From assembly GCF_018739885.1 (NCBI RefSeq), contig NZ_JADOES010000003.1, forward strand, positions 124,001 to 188,000: 64,000 nucleotides of DNA, given 5' to 3'. The notes under the pieces were generated by a model, which saw nothing but the letters and a program-made list of their open reading frames with translations, was not told the origin of the DNA and searched no databases. The translations under genes were made by a program, and so were the position numbers. Each line of letters begins with the position of its first letter. Within the stretch, counting starts at the first letter, position 1. The stretch comes from Leptothoe spongobia TAU-MAC 1115 (GTDB lineage: Bacteria > Cyanobacteriota > Cyanobacteriia > Phormidesmidales > Phormidesmidaceae). Of this stretch, positions 10,143 through 19,610 are shown in pieces.

Positions 10143-10373
10143 AGTGATATACCTTTGATATGCCTAGGAAGACTAGGAACAGGATGATTAAAATGGTCCT
10201 ACTAAAACCACGCTTACATCTAGAACTGTAAGTTTTCGTCAGGAAAAATCCAGACGCATAATGCAATTTAAACTACAAACCAAATCAATTTTAAGAACTG
10301 CCTTCATTCTAATGACGGGTTTTCCCAATGGCGTTACTAGATTTCCGAATCTTTTTGAATTGAATCATTATCC

Positions 10374-11021
10374 ATGCGCGTAAAAATCTGTGGTCTAACT
10401 CAAATGGACCAAGCAATAGCGATCTCAACCATGGGAGCATCAGTTTTAGGCTTTATTTGCGTCAAGCAATCTCCACGCTACATTGCTCCTGAAACAATCA
10501 GCACAATTACTGAGGCACTACCCCCCATTGATTGTTTTGGAGTTTTTGCCAATGCTGCCCTAGCGAAAATTCAGCACACTGTAGTCACCGGAAAGCTTAG
10601 CGGCGTACAGCTTCACGGGCAAGAATCACCCACTTTTTGTCAGGAAATCCGCACAGCTCTACCCAATGTGGAGCTGATTAAAGCGATGCGTATTCGACAG
10701 CTCCAAGACCTAAGCCAGGTTCAAGACTATGCGCCTTACGTTGATACCTTCTTACTTGATGCCTATCACCCTAAGCAGTTAGGTGGCACTGGACATACTC
10801 TGGACTGGAAAGCTTTACAAACATTCAGACCTGAAAAACCATGGTTCTTAGCTGGCGGTCTACGTCCCGACAATATCAAACAAGCCCTCTCCTTACTATC
10901 TCCCGATGGTATTGATCTCTCCAGCGGTGTAGAAAATACTCCTGGGGATAAGAATTTAGACAAAGTGGCTCAGCTTCTAAGAAACGTAAAAATAGCAACT
11001 GCGTCCAAGAGCGCAAAATAA
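10374..11021 (+). CDS. trpF: Phosphoribosylanthranilate isomerase
   Basis: Catalyses the Amadori rearrangement of phosphoribosylanthranilate to CdRP in tryptophan synthesis. It is a 215-aa (beta/alpha)8 barrel with VKICGLT at 3-9 (catalytic Cys6), LHGQE after strand 3, the catalytic Asp in LLDAYHPKQLGGTG and the phosphate-binding LAGGL near the end. It is a stand-alone trpF, as usual in cyanobacteria where trp genes are scattered. The ATG at 10374 gives the canonical N-terminus. Confidence 0.96.
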   Translation: MRVKICGLTQMDQAIAISTMGASVLGFICVKQSPRYIAPETISTITEALPPIDCFGVFANAALAKIQHTVVTGKLSGVQLHGQESPTFCQEIRTALPNVELIKAMRIRQLQDLSQVQDYAPYVDTFLLDAYHPKQLGGTGHTLDWKALQTFRPEKPWFLAGGLRPDNIKQALSLLSPDGIDLSSGVENTPGDKNLDKVAQLLRNVKIATASKSAK

Positions 11022-11222
11022 TATAAATAAATGGTTATAGCCTACCTAGTTAGCCGATTCCACGACTCAAATCGCATTCCAGGCTAGACACAAAGATGTA
11101 TGTAACAAAATATCTCTGACCCTAAACCTTGATTACAGAATGTCCTATTTGCTTCATATAGCATCATTACTGGTGATAGCTTGAGCTTAATTGTCCATGC
11201 TTGTTTTCCTTAGTTGCGCCCT

Positions 11223-11387
11223 ATGTACAATACCCAGAAAGATTGGTTAGGTGCATTTTTGATTGCTGCACTTGGTGCAGCAATCATTACTTCATTTGCT
11301 GTTAGCCAAGGTCAAAACCCCGTTATCGGCCTGGGTATTACGGCCTTTGCGTCTGTTGCCGCTGTGATACTTGATCACTTCTGCTAG
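11223..11387 (+). CDS. Small two-helix membrane protein (hypothetical)
   Basis: A 54-aa frame starting MYNTQKDWLGAFLIAAL, with two hydrophobic stretches (about 9-27 and 36-50) and a short polar hinge SQGQNP between them. The layout is that of a small integral membrane protein. No strong ribosome-binding site is visible. A rho-independent terminator 46 bp after the stop supports a short monocistronic transcript. I do not recognise a named family. Confidence 0.55.
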   Translation: MYNTQKDWLGAFLIAALGAAIITSFAVSQGQNPVIGLGITAFASVAAVILDHFC

Positions 11388-11433
11388 CTAAAGGGAAGAC
11401 ATGATTTCCTTGTTCCAGCGATTACTCCTGTCC

Positions 11434-11464
11434 AGCCAGCAAGTTTATACTGCTGGCTTTTTTA
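11434..11464 (+). terminator. Rho-independent terminator
   Basis: The stem AGCCAGCA (11434-11441) pairs with TGCTGGCT (11451-11458), with a 9-nt loop followed by six T. It closes the small membrane ORF unit. Confidence 0.85.
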
Positions 11465-11532
11465 ATCCATCCACGCGTTCACTAGGCACCGATTAGGACA
11501 ACATCGCCTTTTATCGGCATTGCATCGACCCA

Positions 11533-13146
11533 TTAAACAGTCCTCCCTTCAAAATACCCAACCTCAATGTAATGGCGAGTTGCGGCCTCTAGGTTATTAC
11601 CAAAAACAGCCTGAAGGTCACTATACTTGCTGAGATAAGCAGCCTCATCAAACAAATCGGCAGAACGCCCCTCACCTACGCCCATAGTGATATAGTGCTC
11701 GGCTCCCAAATCCAGGTTGTAGCCCAACGTTGTAATCAAATCACTATAAGAAGCAATATAATCATCTGCCTGAAAAGTAACTGTTCGACCTTCGTTATAG
11801 CCGTCTTGCAGATAATGATTACGACCAGCTGCGAAGTCATCACCAAAAGCGGCAATTAGATCGTTATAAGACGCAATATAAGCTCTCGCATCAAAACCTA
11901 ACAAGGGGTCACGACCTTCACTAAAACCACTTTCAATGTAGTGACGGGTAGCCGCTTTCAGATCACTCCCAAAGGCATTTTGCAAATCCTGGTATGCCGC
12001 TAAATACAGCTCAGGGATAAATAAATTAGCAGATCGGCCTTCTCTAAAGCCTTGACTAATAAAGTGATTCGTCGCTGCTTCTGGGTTATATCCCAAGTTG
12101 ATAATCAAATCACTATAAGAAGCAATATAGATATCTTCTTCAAATAGATCAATTTGTCGTCCTTCTTGAAACCCTGATGTTAAATAATGAGATTTCCCTG
12201 CCTCCAGATTGTTGCCTAAAGCAGTAATTAAGTCCCCATAAGATGCAATGTAATCGTTGTAAAGATCTGGAGTCAGAGAAGTTTGTAAAGATAATACTTG
12301 CACTTCTCCAAGAGTGAATTGGGCGTGGCCTTGATCAGTATTGTCACCAAGAAAAAGAAAGTTGGGAGTTTGGTAGGGGTTAGCAGAGGCAGGAAGAGCA
12401 GGGCTACTCGTGGTCGGATCAAAATTGTAGTCCCGTGTATTTCCCGAAAGAATCTCCACACCATTGGCAGCCAAGGAATAAGTATTGCCAGAGATACTCA
12501 ACCAATAGGTTTTTCGAATACTGAAGTCAAGTGAAGTTGCACTAGAGGTTTCGGCTTCTGTGAAATTAGCGGATTGCGCAAACGCACGGTCTGCACCGTC
12601 TGTCTTGAAGCCAATTTCAACTTCTTTGGAGACGTCATCACTGACCAAAACCACGCTAAAACCGGCGCGATTAGATTCACTTACTTCATTCAAAATTGCA
12701 AGGTCAAAGGCAATGGTAAACCCATCTCCCGAATCCAACGTGGGAAAGTTGTTATTGACAGTCTGAAAATTCAGCGATCCTTCAATATCGTTAAAGTCAA
12801 TATTGTCAAAATCAACAGTGTAATTAGTAAAACCTGCATAACCCGTATTAGCAGTAGCGCTCAGGGTTCTTCCGGTAGGGATTAGGGTACTGCCACCACT
12901 GGCGAAGTAAATAACTGGGTTATATCCTGGAATACCGTTAAAAACAGTGCCATCAGAGTTGAAGGTCGTTCCGTTACTATCGGATATAGCTGCATCCAAA
13001 AGATTAGGAATTGGCGTGAAAACATCAGTTGCAGCCAAGGAAGGTGGTGATGGATAAGCCGGGAATACGGGTAATTGACCGTAAGCAAAATAACCCAACG
13101 CCAAAATATCTGGATCTATAGTTGGAGCGTATAAAGTTGTCACCAT
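11533..13146 (-). CDS. Large exported-type protein with six ~40-aa repeats
   Basis: 537 aa with two parts. The N-terminal part (about 1-295) is beta-rich and Ser/Thr/Asn/Asp-rich, consistent with a lectin-like or concanavalin-type sandwich. The C-terminal part (about 297-537) holds six tandem repeats of roughly 40 aa with the consensus (Y)IASYsDLI..lG.NleAa..HYI..GF.EGR. Similar repeats occur in large surface or secreted proteins of cyanobacteria. There is no Sec signal peptide; the acidic, repeat-rich, cysteine-poor make-up fits export by a type I system, but that is inference. A good Shine-Dalgarno (GGAGT, rc of 13156-13160) precedes the ATG. Ligand and function are unknown. Confidence 0.8.
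   Translation of the reverse strand: MVTTLYAPTIDPDILALGYFAYGQLPVFPAYPSPPSLAATDVFTPIPNLLDAAISDSNGTTFNSDGTVFNGIPGYNPVIYFASGGSTLIPTGRTLSATANTGYAGFTNYTVDFDNIDFNDIEGSLNFQTVNNNFPTLDSGDGFTIAFDLAILNEVSESNRAGFSVVLVSDDVSKEVEIGFKTDGADRAFAQSANFTEAETSSATSLDFSIRKTYWLSISGNTYSLAANGVEILSGNTRDYNFDPTTSSPALPASANPYQTPNFLFLGDNTDQGHAQFTLGEVQVLSLQTSLTPDLYNDYIASYGDLITALGNNLEAGKSHYLTSGFQEGRQIDLFEEDIYIASYSDLIINLGYNPEAATNHFISQGFREGRSANLFIPELYLAAYQDLQNAFGSDLKAATRHYIESGFSEGRDPLLGFDARAYIASYNDLIAAFGDDFAAGRNHYLQDGYNEGRTVTFQADDYIASYSDLITTLGYNLDLGAEHYITMGVGEGRSADLFDEAAYLSKYSDLQAVFGNNLEAATRHYIEVGYFEGRTV
11535..12258 (-). repeat. Six protein-coding repeats, ~120-130 bp each
   Basis: Tandem diverged repeats encoding units such as YIASYSDLI...HYITMGVGEGR. 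Each unit ends in EGR. DNA identity between units is moderate, so the expansion is not recent. Confidence 0.75.
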
Positions 13147-13328
13147 AAGTGGGTTACTCCTAATTAATAGTGAGAAATCAAAAAAATATAGCTACAGTAG
13201 CATCGATCCTTTGTAGATTCAGTCGCCACCCACAGAGTCTATGTTCCGAATAGTCGCAACAAAGCTGAATCTTTAGTTTGTTGGAGACGTCATCTTCAAG
13301 ATTGGCGAGAGCGATATAGAAGTGTGAT

Positions 13329-13361
13329 CAAAAAAGTCGGTGATGTTTAACATCACCGACT
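13329..13361 (-). terminator. Terminator of the sigma factor gene
   Basis: A perfect 13-bp stem (13335-13347 with 13349-13361) around a single T. On the minus strand it is followed by a run of six T, in the correct place and orientation for the gene ending at 13412. Confidence 0.85.
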
Positions 13362-13411
13362 CCAAAGTTTGAAAAAATCAATTGTGTTGTTGAGATCTTG
13401 GTAACTAGACG

Positions 13412-14716
13412 TTAGTTCAGCGCCTCTAAATAATCACGAATGCGATTACGACGCTTAGGTTGACGCAGCTTTTGCAAAGCCTTGGACTCAATTTGGCGAA
13501 CTCGTTCACGCGATAGCTCAAGGGTACGACCAATTTCAGCTAAGGAGTAGGGGACACCATCGCCTAAACCAAAGCGTAGGCGAATGACTTCTTGCTCACG
13601 GGTCGTCAGGTCAGCTAGCAGTTGGTGCAAATCACGACGCAGAGCATCGCGTACAGCCAATTCCTCAGGAGATAGAGCATCGGTCTCTAAAAGATCACCG
13701 AGTTCTGTATCACGCTCTTTACCGACCTTTGTTTCTAGAGAAATTGACCGGGGTACCTTAAGCAATACTTCACGCACCTGGGGAGCGGTCATTTTTAACT
13801 CACGGGCAATATCCTCTACAGTGGCTGTACGCCCCTTAGTCTGGGAAATTTTGCGCTGAGCCTTTTTAATTTTATTGAGCTTTTCAGTAATGTGGACGGG
13901 TAGACGAATCGTGCGGCTCTGGGTTGCGATCGCACGGGTAATGCCCTGACGAATCCACCAATAAGCATAGGTGCTAAAGCGATAACCCTTGGTCGGGTCA
14001 AACTTCTCAACCGCGCGCTCTAGCCCTAAAGTCCCTTCTTGAATAAGGTCCAGTAGTTCTAGACCACGGTTTTGATACTTCTTAGCTACCGACACCACTA
14101 AGCGCAGGTTAGCCTTGATCATATGCTCTTTTGCCCGCACGCCTTCGGTACAGGCTTTATCCAACTCCTGGGTGGAGAGTCCTACCAACTCAGCCCACTG
14201 ACGCTTGCCCGCTTGCAGCGTCGGCTTAAGATCGACGGCTTGAATATCACACTTTTCCGCTAAGCGTTCAAGGGAGGGGCGATGCCCCAACTGAGCCGCC
14301 ATGCGATCGCGAGTCTCCAAAAGCAACACATAGGTCGCAAGAATCCCTTCTTGCTCCTCAGCTGCCTGTTTGCGCTGATCTAAAAGACGCATATAGCTCT
14401 GAACTAGCTGAGCCTCCGCGACCTCTTCATCTCTTTCTAGGAGACGAACACGACCAATTTCTTGTAGATAAAGACGAACCAAATCGGTTGTACGACGCCC
14501 AGCGGCAACCGCCAATTTATCAACGTCTAAGGTTTCTACAGTGCCATCATCATCTTTTGATAGCAGCATTTTAATATCAGTATCACTAGGCTCTTCCTTT
14601 ACAGAATCAGCTGTAGCGATTGCAACAGAGCTGGGGGCTGCCAAATCAGCATCTGCAGTGGGTTGATAAGACGTTGCATCCATAACCATGGGCGGTGTAA
14701 CTTTAATAACAGTCAA
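13412..14716 (-). CDS. sigC: Group 2 RNA polymerase sigma factor, SigC-like
   Basis: A 434-aa sigma-70 factor that directs RNA polymerase to promoters. Region 1.2 (RRTTDLVRLYLQEIGRVRLL, about 73-92) is followed by a non-conserved stretch containing GHRPSLERLA. Regions 2.1-2.4 (EHMIKANLRLVVSVAKKYQNRG ... FSTYAYWWIRQGI), region 3 and region 4 with the helix-turn-helix LSRERVRQIES complete it. The long acidic N-terminal region 1.1 of the principal sigma is replaced by a short Asp-rich leader. The segment between regions 1.2 and 2.1 resembles cyanobacterial SigC as I remember it, rather than SigA. Group 2 factors are non-essential and respond to carbon, nitrogen or growth phase. The exact letter assignment is inference; membership of the family is secure. 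Confidence 0.85.
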   Translation of the reverse strand: MTVIKVTPPMVMDATSYQPTADADLAAPSSVAIATADSVKEEPSDTDIKMLLSKDDDGTVETLDVDKLAVAAGRRTTDLVRLYLQEIGRVRLLERDEEVAEAQLVQSYMRLLDQRKQAAEEQEGILATYVLLLETRDRMAAQLGHRPSLERLAEKCDIQAVDLKPTLQAGKRQWAELVGLSTQELDKACTEGVRAKEHMIKANLRLVVSVAKKYQNRGLELLDLIQEGTLGLERAVEKFDPTKGYRFSTYAYWWIRQGITRAIATQSRTIRLPVHITEKLNKIKKAQRKISQTKGRTATVEDIARELKMTAPQVREVLLKVPRSISLETKVGKERDTELGDLLETDALSPEELAVRDALRRDLHQLLADLTTREQEVIRLRFGLGDGVPYSLAEIGRTLELSRERVRQIESKALQKLRQPKRRNRIRDYLEALN

Positions 14717-15226
14717 GGCCGTCTAGCCCTCGTAGATGTAGTGTGCCCGTGCTAAGAGAACGGGGAACAATCTGCAAGATTAGGGGTTTGCTTCCAATTA
14801 CAAGCCTTTTGAGCTAGACTGACGCACCCATACTTAGCGTAGAGTGGCATTGTCAAAGACCAAGTGACTCACATCAGAGTGATATAAGGATCTACATCAC
14901 TAAACAAACCCATTCCGAGTGGACGCATCATATTAAACTGCGCCGAGGGCCATATCTAACTAAATATCAACCACTATCGATCACCCTAATCAGGATTAGT
15001 CCAGGTTTTTCAGTGGCACAGCTTTTCAGGAAATGTCCTGATGCATTCATACCTTAGAACATACGCTTCGCTCTGCCTTACAGTGTTTCCAGAAAGCCCT
15101 GGAAGTCTAGGTCTCAGGGAAAACCCTCTACAAATTTCATGGGAGCTTCATCACGTATAGCGCATTTGTTACGTTTGCTTTACGTACGGCCAGTTAGACT
15201 AGCTGCCCCTCGACCAACAAAAATGA
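14717..15226. other. 510-bp intergenic region between sigma factor and helicase
   Basis: No coding frame of credible length or composition. It presumably holds the sigC promoter (near 14717-14900) and the end of the helicase transcript. Only a minor palindrome, CTAATC-AG-GATTAG (14986-14999), stands out. I see no tRNA or known small RNA. Confidence 0.4.
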
Positions 15227-18200
15227 TTAGCTTTCATCAATAACAGCTTTACGATCAAGCAATAAGAGTTCACGCAGCTGATCTGTATCTAGCTCCGTCA
15301 ACCATTGCTCACCGGCTCCGACCACTTGCTCTGCCAACGCCTTTTTGTTCTCAATCATGTCGTTGATGCGTTCCTCCAAGGTACCGCTACAGACAAACTT
15401 GTGTACTTGCACATTACGGGTTTGGCCAATACGAAACGCCCGGTCTGTAGCCTGATTTTCTACCGCAGGGTTCCACCAACGATCAAAGTGAAAGACATGG
15501 TTTGCACGGGTTAGGTTCAGACCTACACCTCCAGCCTTAAGGGAAAGGATAAATAATTTGGGTCCGTTAGGATCTTGCTGGAATCGATCCACCATCGCTT
15601 CACGAGCAGGCTGAGAAGTACTGCCATATAAAAACAGAGCGTCTTCTCCTAAATGCTCTTTTAAATGCTCCTGCAGCAATTTACCCCACTCAGCAAACTG
15701 GGTAAAAATCAGAGCTCGATCACCTTCTGAAATAACTTCTTCAAGCATTTCATTGAGACGCTGGAGCTTTGCAGAACGACGCTGTTTGCCTAAAGACTCC
15801 TGCTTGAGATACTGGGCCGGATGATTGCAAATTTGCTTGAGTTTAACTAATAAGCCAAGAATCATCCCACGTCGTTTGACACCATCAGCCTCATCAATAT
15901 CTGCCAAAGCTCCATCCACTGCCTTTTGATAAAGGCGTGCCTGTTCTGCAGACAAACCACAAAAAACCGTCATTTCCTGCTTATCAGGCAGATCTTGAAT
16001 AATGCTGCGATCAGTCTTGAGCCGCCTTAAAATAAAAGGCTGCACCAGCCCCCGCAGAGTGCGCAATGAATCAGTATCTCCATAACGTTCAATGGGTGTA
16101 GCAAATCGTCGCTGAAAGAAATTTTTAGGTCCCAAATAGTTTGGATTCAAGAAATCCATAATGGACCACAATTCGGCTAATCGGTTCTCCACAGGAGTAC
16201 CGGTCAAAGCAATTCGAAAATCACTTTCTAGCTCCCGCACAGCCTTGGATTGTTTAGCATCAGAGTTCTTAATATTCTGAGCCTCGTCCAACACCAATCC
16301 TTGCCATTTGATACGCTTCAGTTCTTTAAGATCTCGATATACCAGGGTGTAACTAGTAATCACAAGGTTTGTTTTTTGGGCCTGCTTAACAAAGGCAGAT
16401 CCTTTAGGTCGCTTATCACCGTGATAAATCAGAGTCGTTAACTCTGGGCCAAATTTATTCACTTCCCGCTGCCAGTTACTCAATACCGATGTTGGACAGG
16501 CAAGCAAAATTGGTTTCGCTAAAATATCCTCTTGCTTGAGATTGAGCAAAAATGCAATGAGCTGGATAGTTTTACCTAAACCCATGTCATCGGCCAGACA
16601 AGCCCCTAATCCCCACTGCTCTAAAAATGACAGCCATGAAACTCCTCTAGCTTGATATGGCCGAAGCTTACCCTTAAATCCATCGGGTTCCTCTATCTCT
16701 TCAAGACTCTGATTACCTGTGGTTAGTGTAGTAATCAATTCCTCTAACTTTCCTGAGGCTTGGAATGCAACGACAGGCAACTTATCAATCAGCTGGCCAT
16801 CTCCACTACTAATGCGTAGGACTTCTTCGACCGATAGCTTATTTTTAGTTTGACGGCTATTAAAGAATGACTGGGCCGCTTTTACATCCTGTGGCCGCAG
16901 CTCTATCCATTGACCATTAACTTCTACCAGAGGTGTCTGCTGAGCAATCAACTGCTCAAATTCGCTTTGACTAACATTCTGCCCACCAATGGATAGCTCC
17001 CACTCGAAGTTGAGCAGGCTTTGTAAGCCCAGACGCTGCTGCTTGCGTGGGGGAGCCATCGCCTTAACATTTAAACCTAAACGACTGGCACTACCTTTTG
17101 TCGGATCGACCAGATTTTCAGGCAAGGTAACGCCAAAACCGTTATCCTGCAGGCGGCTTGCAGTCGCCTTAATAAATTCGAAGGCTTGAATCGGATCCAG
17201 AGTACAGACACTGGGACTAGGGCGATCTAGGGTGTGCTTAATCGGCTCACAAAGACGAGCAGCCCGTCCTAACCCTGCTAATAATTTTTCTTGGGGAGCC
17301 TCAATGGTACGCCCGCGATAGTCAAGTTGATCAACAGGGTGCTGCCAAATCGTCTGAGCAGCAAGGCAGAAACTCGGATCGTCCGAAGCTTCTAAGCCAT
17401 AGTGCAATAACCAATTTAAATCACCGCTAGGTGGAGGCGTTAGGCGAAAACCCACATATAAAGCGTCAAGTACATCAACAGTTAGATTTTGTAATGGTGC
17501 GGTCCAAGTATTGAGTGCCTCATTCAAACGAACTAATCCAACTGGGGTGGATTCAAAACGCTTTTTCTTATCCTTGGTCAGGGCTGCTATCCACTCCCGG
17601 AGGGGCAAATCTTTACTGAGAGGTGCCGTAGCTGGCAATGGCTGAGCCTGAGCCATATCACGCACTTTGGCTGACACAACGGCCGCCAAAAAGTCTTGGA
17701 GCAAAGGGGATGAGGCAGTAGGAAATTCAATCGCTACTGGCATATCTGGCTGCTCTGCAGCTTTAGATTTAGATTTAGCTGCTTTAGATTTAGTAGTCTT
17801 GGATTTAGTGGCTTTAGATTTGGCAGTTTTAGTAGCGACAACAGACTTATGTGTCTGTGGACTGGAGGTCTGATAGAGACGGCAAACCAGGGGCATACGG
17901 TCAGAAAATTGACGTAATCGGGCTTGATCTGTAGCACTGTTCAGTAACAATTTCCAGGCTGCGATCGCACCACTCCCATCAGCACTCACCGTTGGCACAA
18001 ACTTGCCTCGCGCCATCAAATCCAAACTCCAGCGAGCCATGTGAGACCAATATCGCAAATCACCACCCACCCAACTAGTGTCTGCCCCCAAAGGCAACCC
18101 TGTCAGAAGTTGCAGTGCCGACGCTGTCGGTAACATCACCCCAGATACATGCCATGGATAAAGCAAAGCATCAGTTCCCTGAAGCTGGCCAGACAGATGT

Positions 18201-18466
18201 GGATAAAAAACCCGCTCATCCTCTAAGACAGTCGGCAATGCCAGAATATGACCATACCAACGAGACTGGAATCTCTCCGCCAAAAGACTCAAATCCCATT
18301 GATCCCCCGAGGTAACCAGTGATTGAAACTCATCAGCACTTAAACAATAAGGATGAGAAGCCACACCAGAGTCATCGATCCCTCCCTCCTCAAGCCGACG
18401 CCATGTTTCAGCCCAAACAAAAAAGCGCTGTTTTGCCGGGAGCCAACTTCCATGGAGAATCGCCAT
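15227..18466 (-). CDS. SNF2/HepA-family DEAD/DEAH box helicase
   Basis: 1079 aa. The C-terminal half is an SNF2-type ATPase: Walker A in DDMGLGKT, Walker B DEAQNIKN, the TGTPVENR motif III, and a helicase-C domain with GGVGLNLTRANHVFHFDRWWNPAVENQATDRAFRIGQ-type motifs V-VI. The N-terminal half is the SNF2-associated region usual in bacterial HepA-like proteins. Such proteins remodel nucleoprotein or RNA polymerase complexes. The precise role here is unknown. Around residues 209-239 there is a low-complexity Lys/Ser/Thr/Ala linker. The start is set at the ATG at 18466, because the earlier TTG adds only two residues. It lies downstream of phoH on the same strand (76-bp gap). Confidence 0.92.
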   Translation of the reverse strand: MAILHGSWLPAKQRFFVWAETWRRLEEGGIDDSGVASHPYCLSADEFQSLVTSGDQWDLSLLAERFQSRWYGHILALPTVLEDERVFYPHLSGQLQGTDALLYPWHVSGVMLPTASALQLLTGLPLGADTSWVGGDLRYWSHMARWSLDLMARGKFVPTVSADGSGAIAAWKLLLNSATDQARLRQFSDRMPLVCRLYQTSSPQTHKSVVATKTAKSKATKSKTTKSKAAKSKSKAAEQPDMPVAIEFPTASSPLLQDFLAAVVSAKVRDMAQAQPLPATAPLSKDLPLREWIAALTKDKKKRFESTPVGLVRLNEALNTWTAPLQNLTVDVLDALYVGFRLTPPPSGDLNWLLHYGLEASDDPSFCLAAQTIWQHPVDQLDYRGRTIEAPQEKLLAGLGRAARLCEPIKHTLDRPSPSVCTLDPIQAFEFIKATASRLQDNGFGVTLPENLVDPTKGSASRLGLNVKAMAPPRKQQRLGLQSLLNFEWELSIGGQNVSQSEFEQLIAQQTPLVEVNGQWIELRPQDVKAAQSFFNSRQTKNKLSVEEVLRISSGDGQLIDKLPVVAFQASGKLEELITTLTTGNQSLEEIEEPDGFKGKLRPYQARGVSWLSFLEQWGLGACLADDMGLGKTIQLIAFLLNLKQEDILAKPILLACPTSVLSNWQREVNKFGPELTTLIYHGDKRPKGSAFVKQAQKTNLVITSYTLVYRDLKELKRIKWQGLVLDEAQNIKNSDAKQSKAVRELESDFRIALTGTPVENRLAELWSIMDFLNPNYLGPKNFFQRRFATPIERYGDTDSLRTLRGLVQPFILRRLKTDRSIIQDLPDKQEMTVFCGLSAEQARLYQKAVDGALADIDEADGVKRRGMILGLLVKLKQICNHPAQYLKQESLGKQRRSAKLQRLNEMLEEVISEGDRALIFTQFAEWGKLLQEHLKEHLGEDALFLYGSTSQPAREAMVDRFQQDPNGPKLFILSLKAGGVGLNLTRANHVFHFDRWWNPAVENQATDRAFRIGQTRNVQVHKFVCSGTLEERINDMIENKKALAEQVVGAGEQWLTELDTDQLRELLLLDRKAVIDES

Positions 18467-18542
18467 AATCAATGCTGCCTTCAGTACCGTCCAAAATCCA
18501 GATCACCAGGATTCAGAGAACATAGATCTGGAAAAACTCCAT

Positions 18543-19517
18543 CTACATCTCATATTTTTCATAGGCCGCAACAATTCGCTGCACCAAGGGATGGCGCACA
18601 ACATCGGCCTTCGTCAACTCTGAGAACGCAATACCATCAACCCCCTTGAGCACCTTCACAGCCATGGACAAGCCAGAATGCTGCCCAGTGAGCAAATCCG
18701 TTTGCGTAATATCACCAGTCACAACCATTCGCGACTTATGCCCCAATCTTGTCAACACCATCTTCATTTGTGCAGGCGTCGTATTTTGAGCTTCATCCAA
18801 AATCACAAATGCATTACTTAGCGTACGACCACGCATATATGCGAGCGGAGCAACTTCAATAATGCCGCGCTCCATCAGACCGGGGATCCGTTCTGGGTCG
18901 ATTAATTCATGTAATGCATCATACAAAGGACGTAAATAGGGATCGACTTTTTGTTGCAAGTCACCTGGCAAAAATCCTAAACGTTCGCCCGCTTCAACAG
19001 CAGGTCGAGTTAGTATCAACCGCTCATACTGCTGCTCAAGAATTGCTTGAACAGCTACCATCGCCGCCAAAAACGTCTTACCCGTACCCGCAGGCCCAGT
19101 ACAAAAAATCAGATCCCGAGTCCGCAACGCACTAACATACTTACGCTGACGAAAGGTCTTGGCGCGAATAGTCTCCCCTCGACGCGTACGTGCAATCACA
19201 TCCCCATGGAGCTGCCCCAAATCATCTTCTCGGTGGGTATCCAAGGCATGAATAGCAGTCATCACATCAGCCACAGAGACAGACTGCCCCTGAGACCAAA
19301 TAGACTTAAGCGAAGTCACCAGATGAGTAGAACGCTCTACCTGATGCGGCGTACCAGATATCAAAAGCTCAGTACCACGCATAACCAGCTTGGCACCAGT
19401 CTGCTGGGATAGCCGTTTGATAGCATCTTCCTGATAACCGGCCATCGCCATCGCCTGCTCAGCCGAACCAAATTCAAATTTGAAGGCACCTTCCATACAA
19501 CAGACTAACCCTGCCAT
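18543..19517 (-). CDS. phoH: PhoH family protein (ATPase)
   Basis: A cytoplasmic P-loop ATPase of 324 aa. An N-terminal KH-like segment (about 1-75: VMRGTELLISG) is followed by the PhoH core with Walker A GPAGTGKT and Walker B VILDEAQN. The conserved TRPAVEAGERLGFLPGD lies between them. The family is linked to RNA metabolism and phosphate stress; the biochemical role is not settled. A GTG directly precedes the chosen ATG at 19517. It lies in a minus-strand run rpsP - KH protein - phoH, an order seen in other cyanobacteria, which suggests a link to ribosome or RNA maturation. Confidence 0.93.
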   Translation of the reverse strand: MAGLVCCMEGAFKFEFGSAEQAMAMAGYQEDAIKRLSQQTGAKLVMRGTELLISGTPHQVERSTHLVTSLKSIWSQGQSVSVADVMTAIHALDTHREDDLGQLHGDVIARTRRGETIRAKTFRQRKYVSALRTRDLIFCTGPAGTGKTFLAAMVAVQAILEQQYERLILTRPAVEAGERLGFLPGDLQQKVDPYLRPLYDALHELIDPERIPGLMERGIIEVAPLAYMRGRTLSNAFVILDEAQNTTPAQMKMVLTRLGHKSRMVVTGDITQTDLLTGQHSGLSMAVKVLKGVDGIAFSELTKADVVRHPLVQRIVAAYEKYEM

Positions 19518-19610
19518 CACAGATATCTAGCACCCAACAGCCTAGTATCTGGACTTATGCACCTATTTATAGAACGTTGTCAAGCCACTAAATTCGACGA
19601 ACTATGAATT

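Noticed and set aside
11533..12260. CRISPR-like array
   Set aside because: The periodicity is protein-coding (about 120 bp) with no short identical repeats and no unique spacers; no cas genes in the window.
12298..12885. Plus-strand frames opposite the repeat protein
   Set aside because: Shadows of the minus-strand 537-aa gene.
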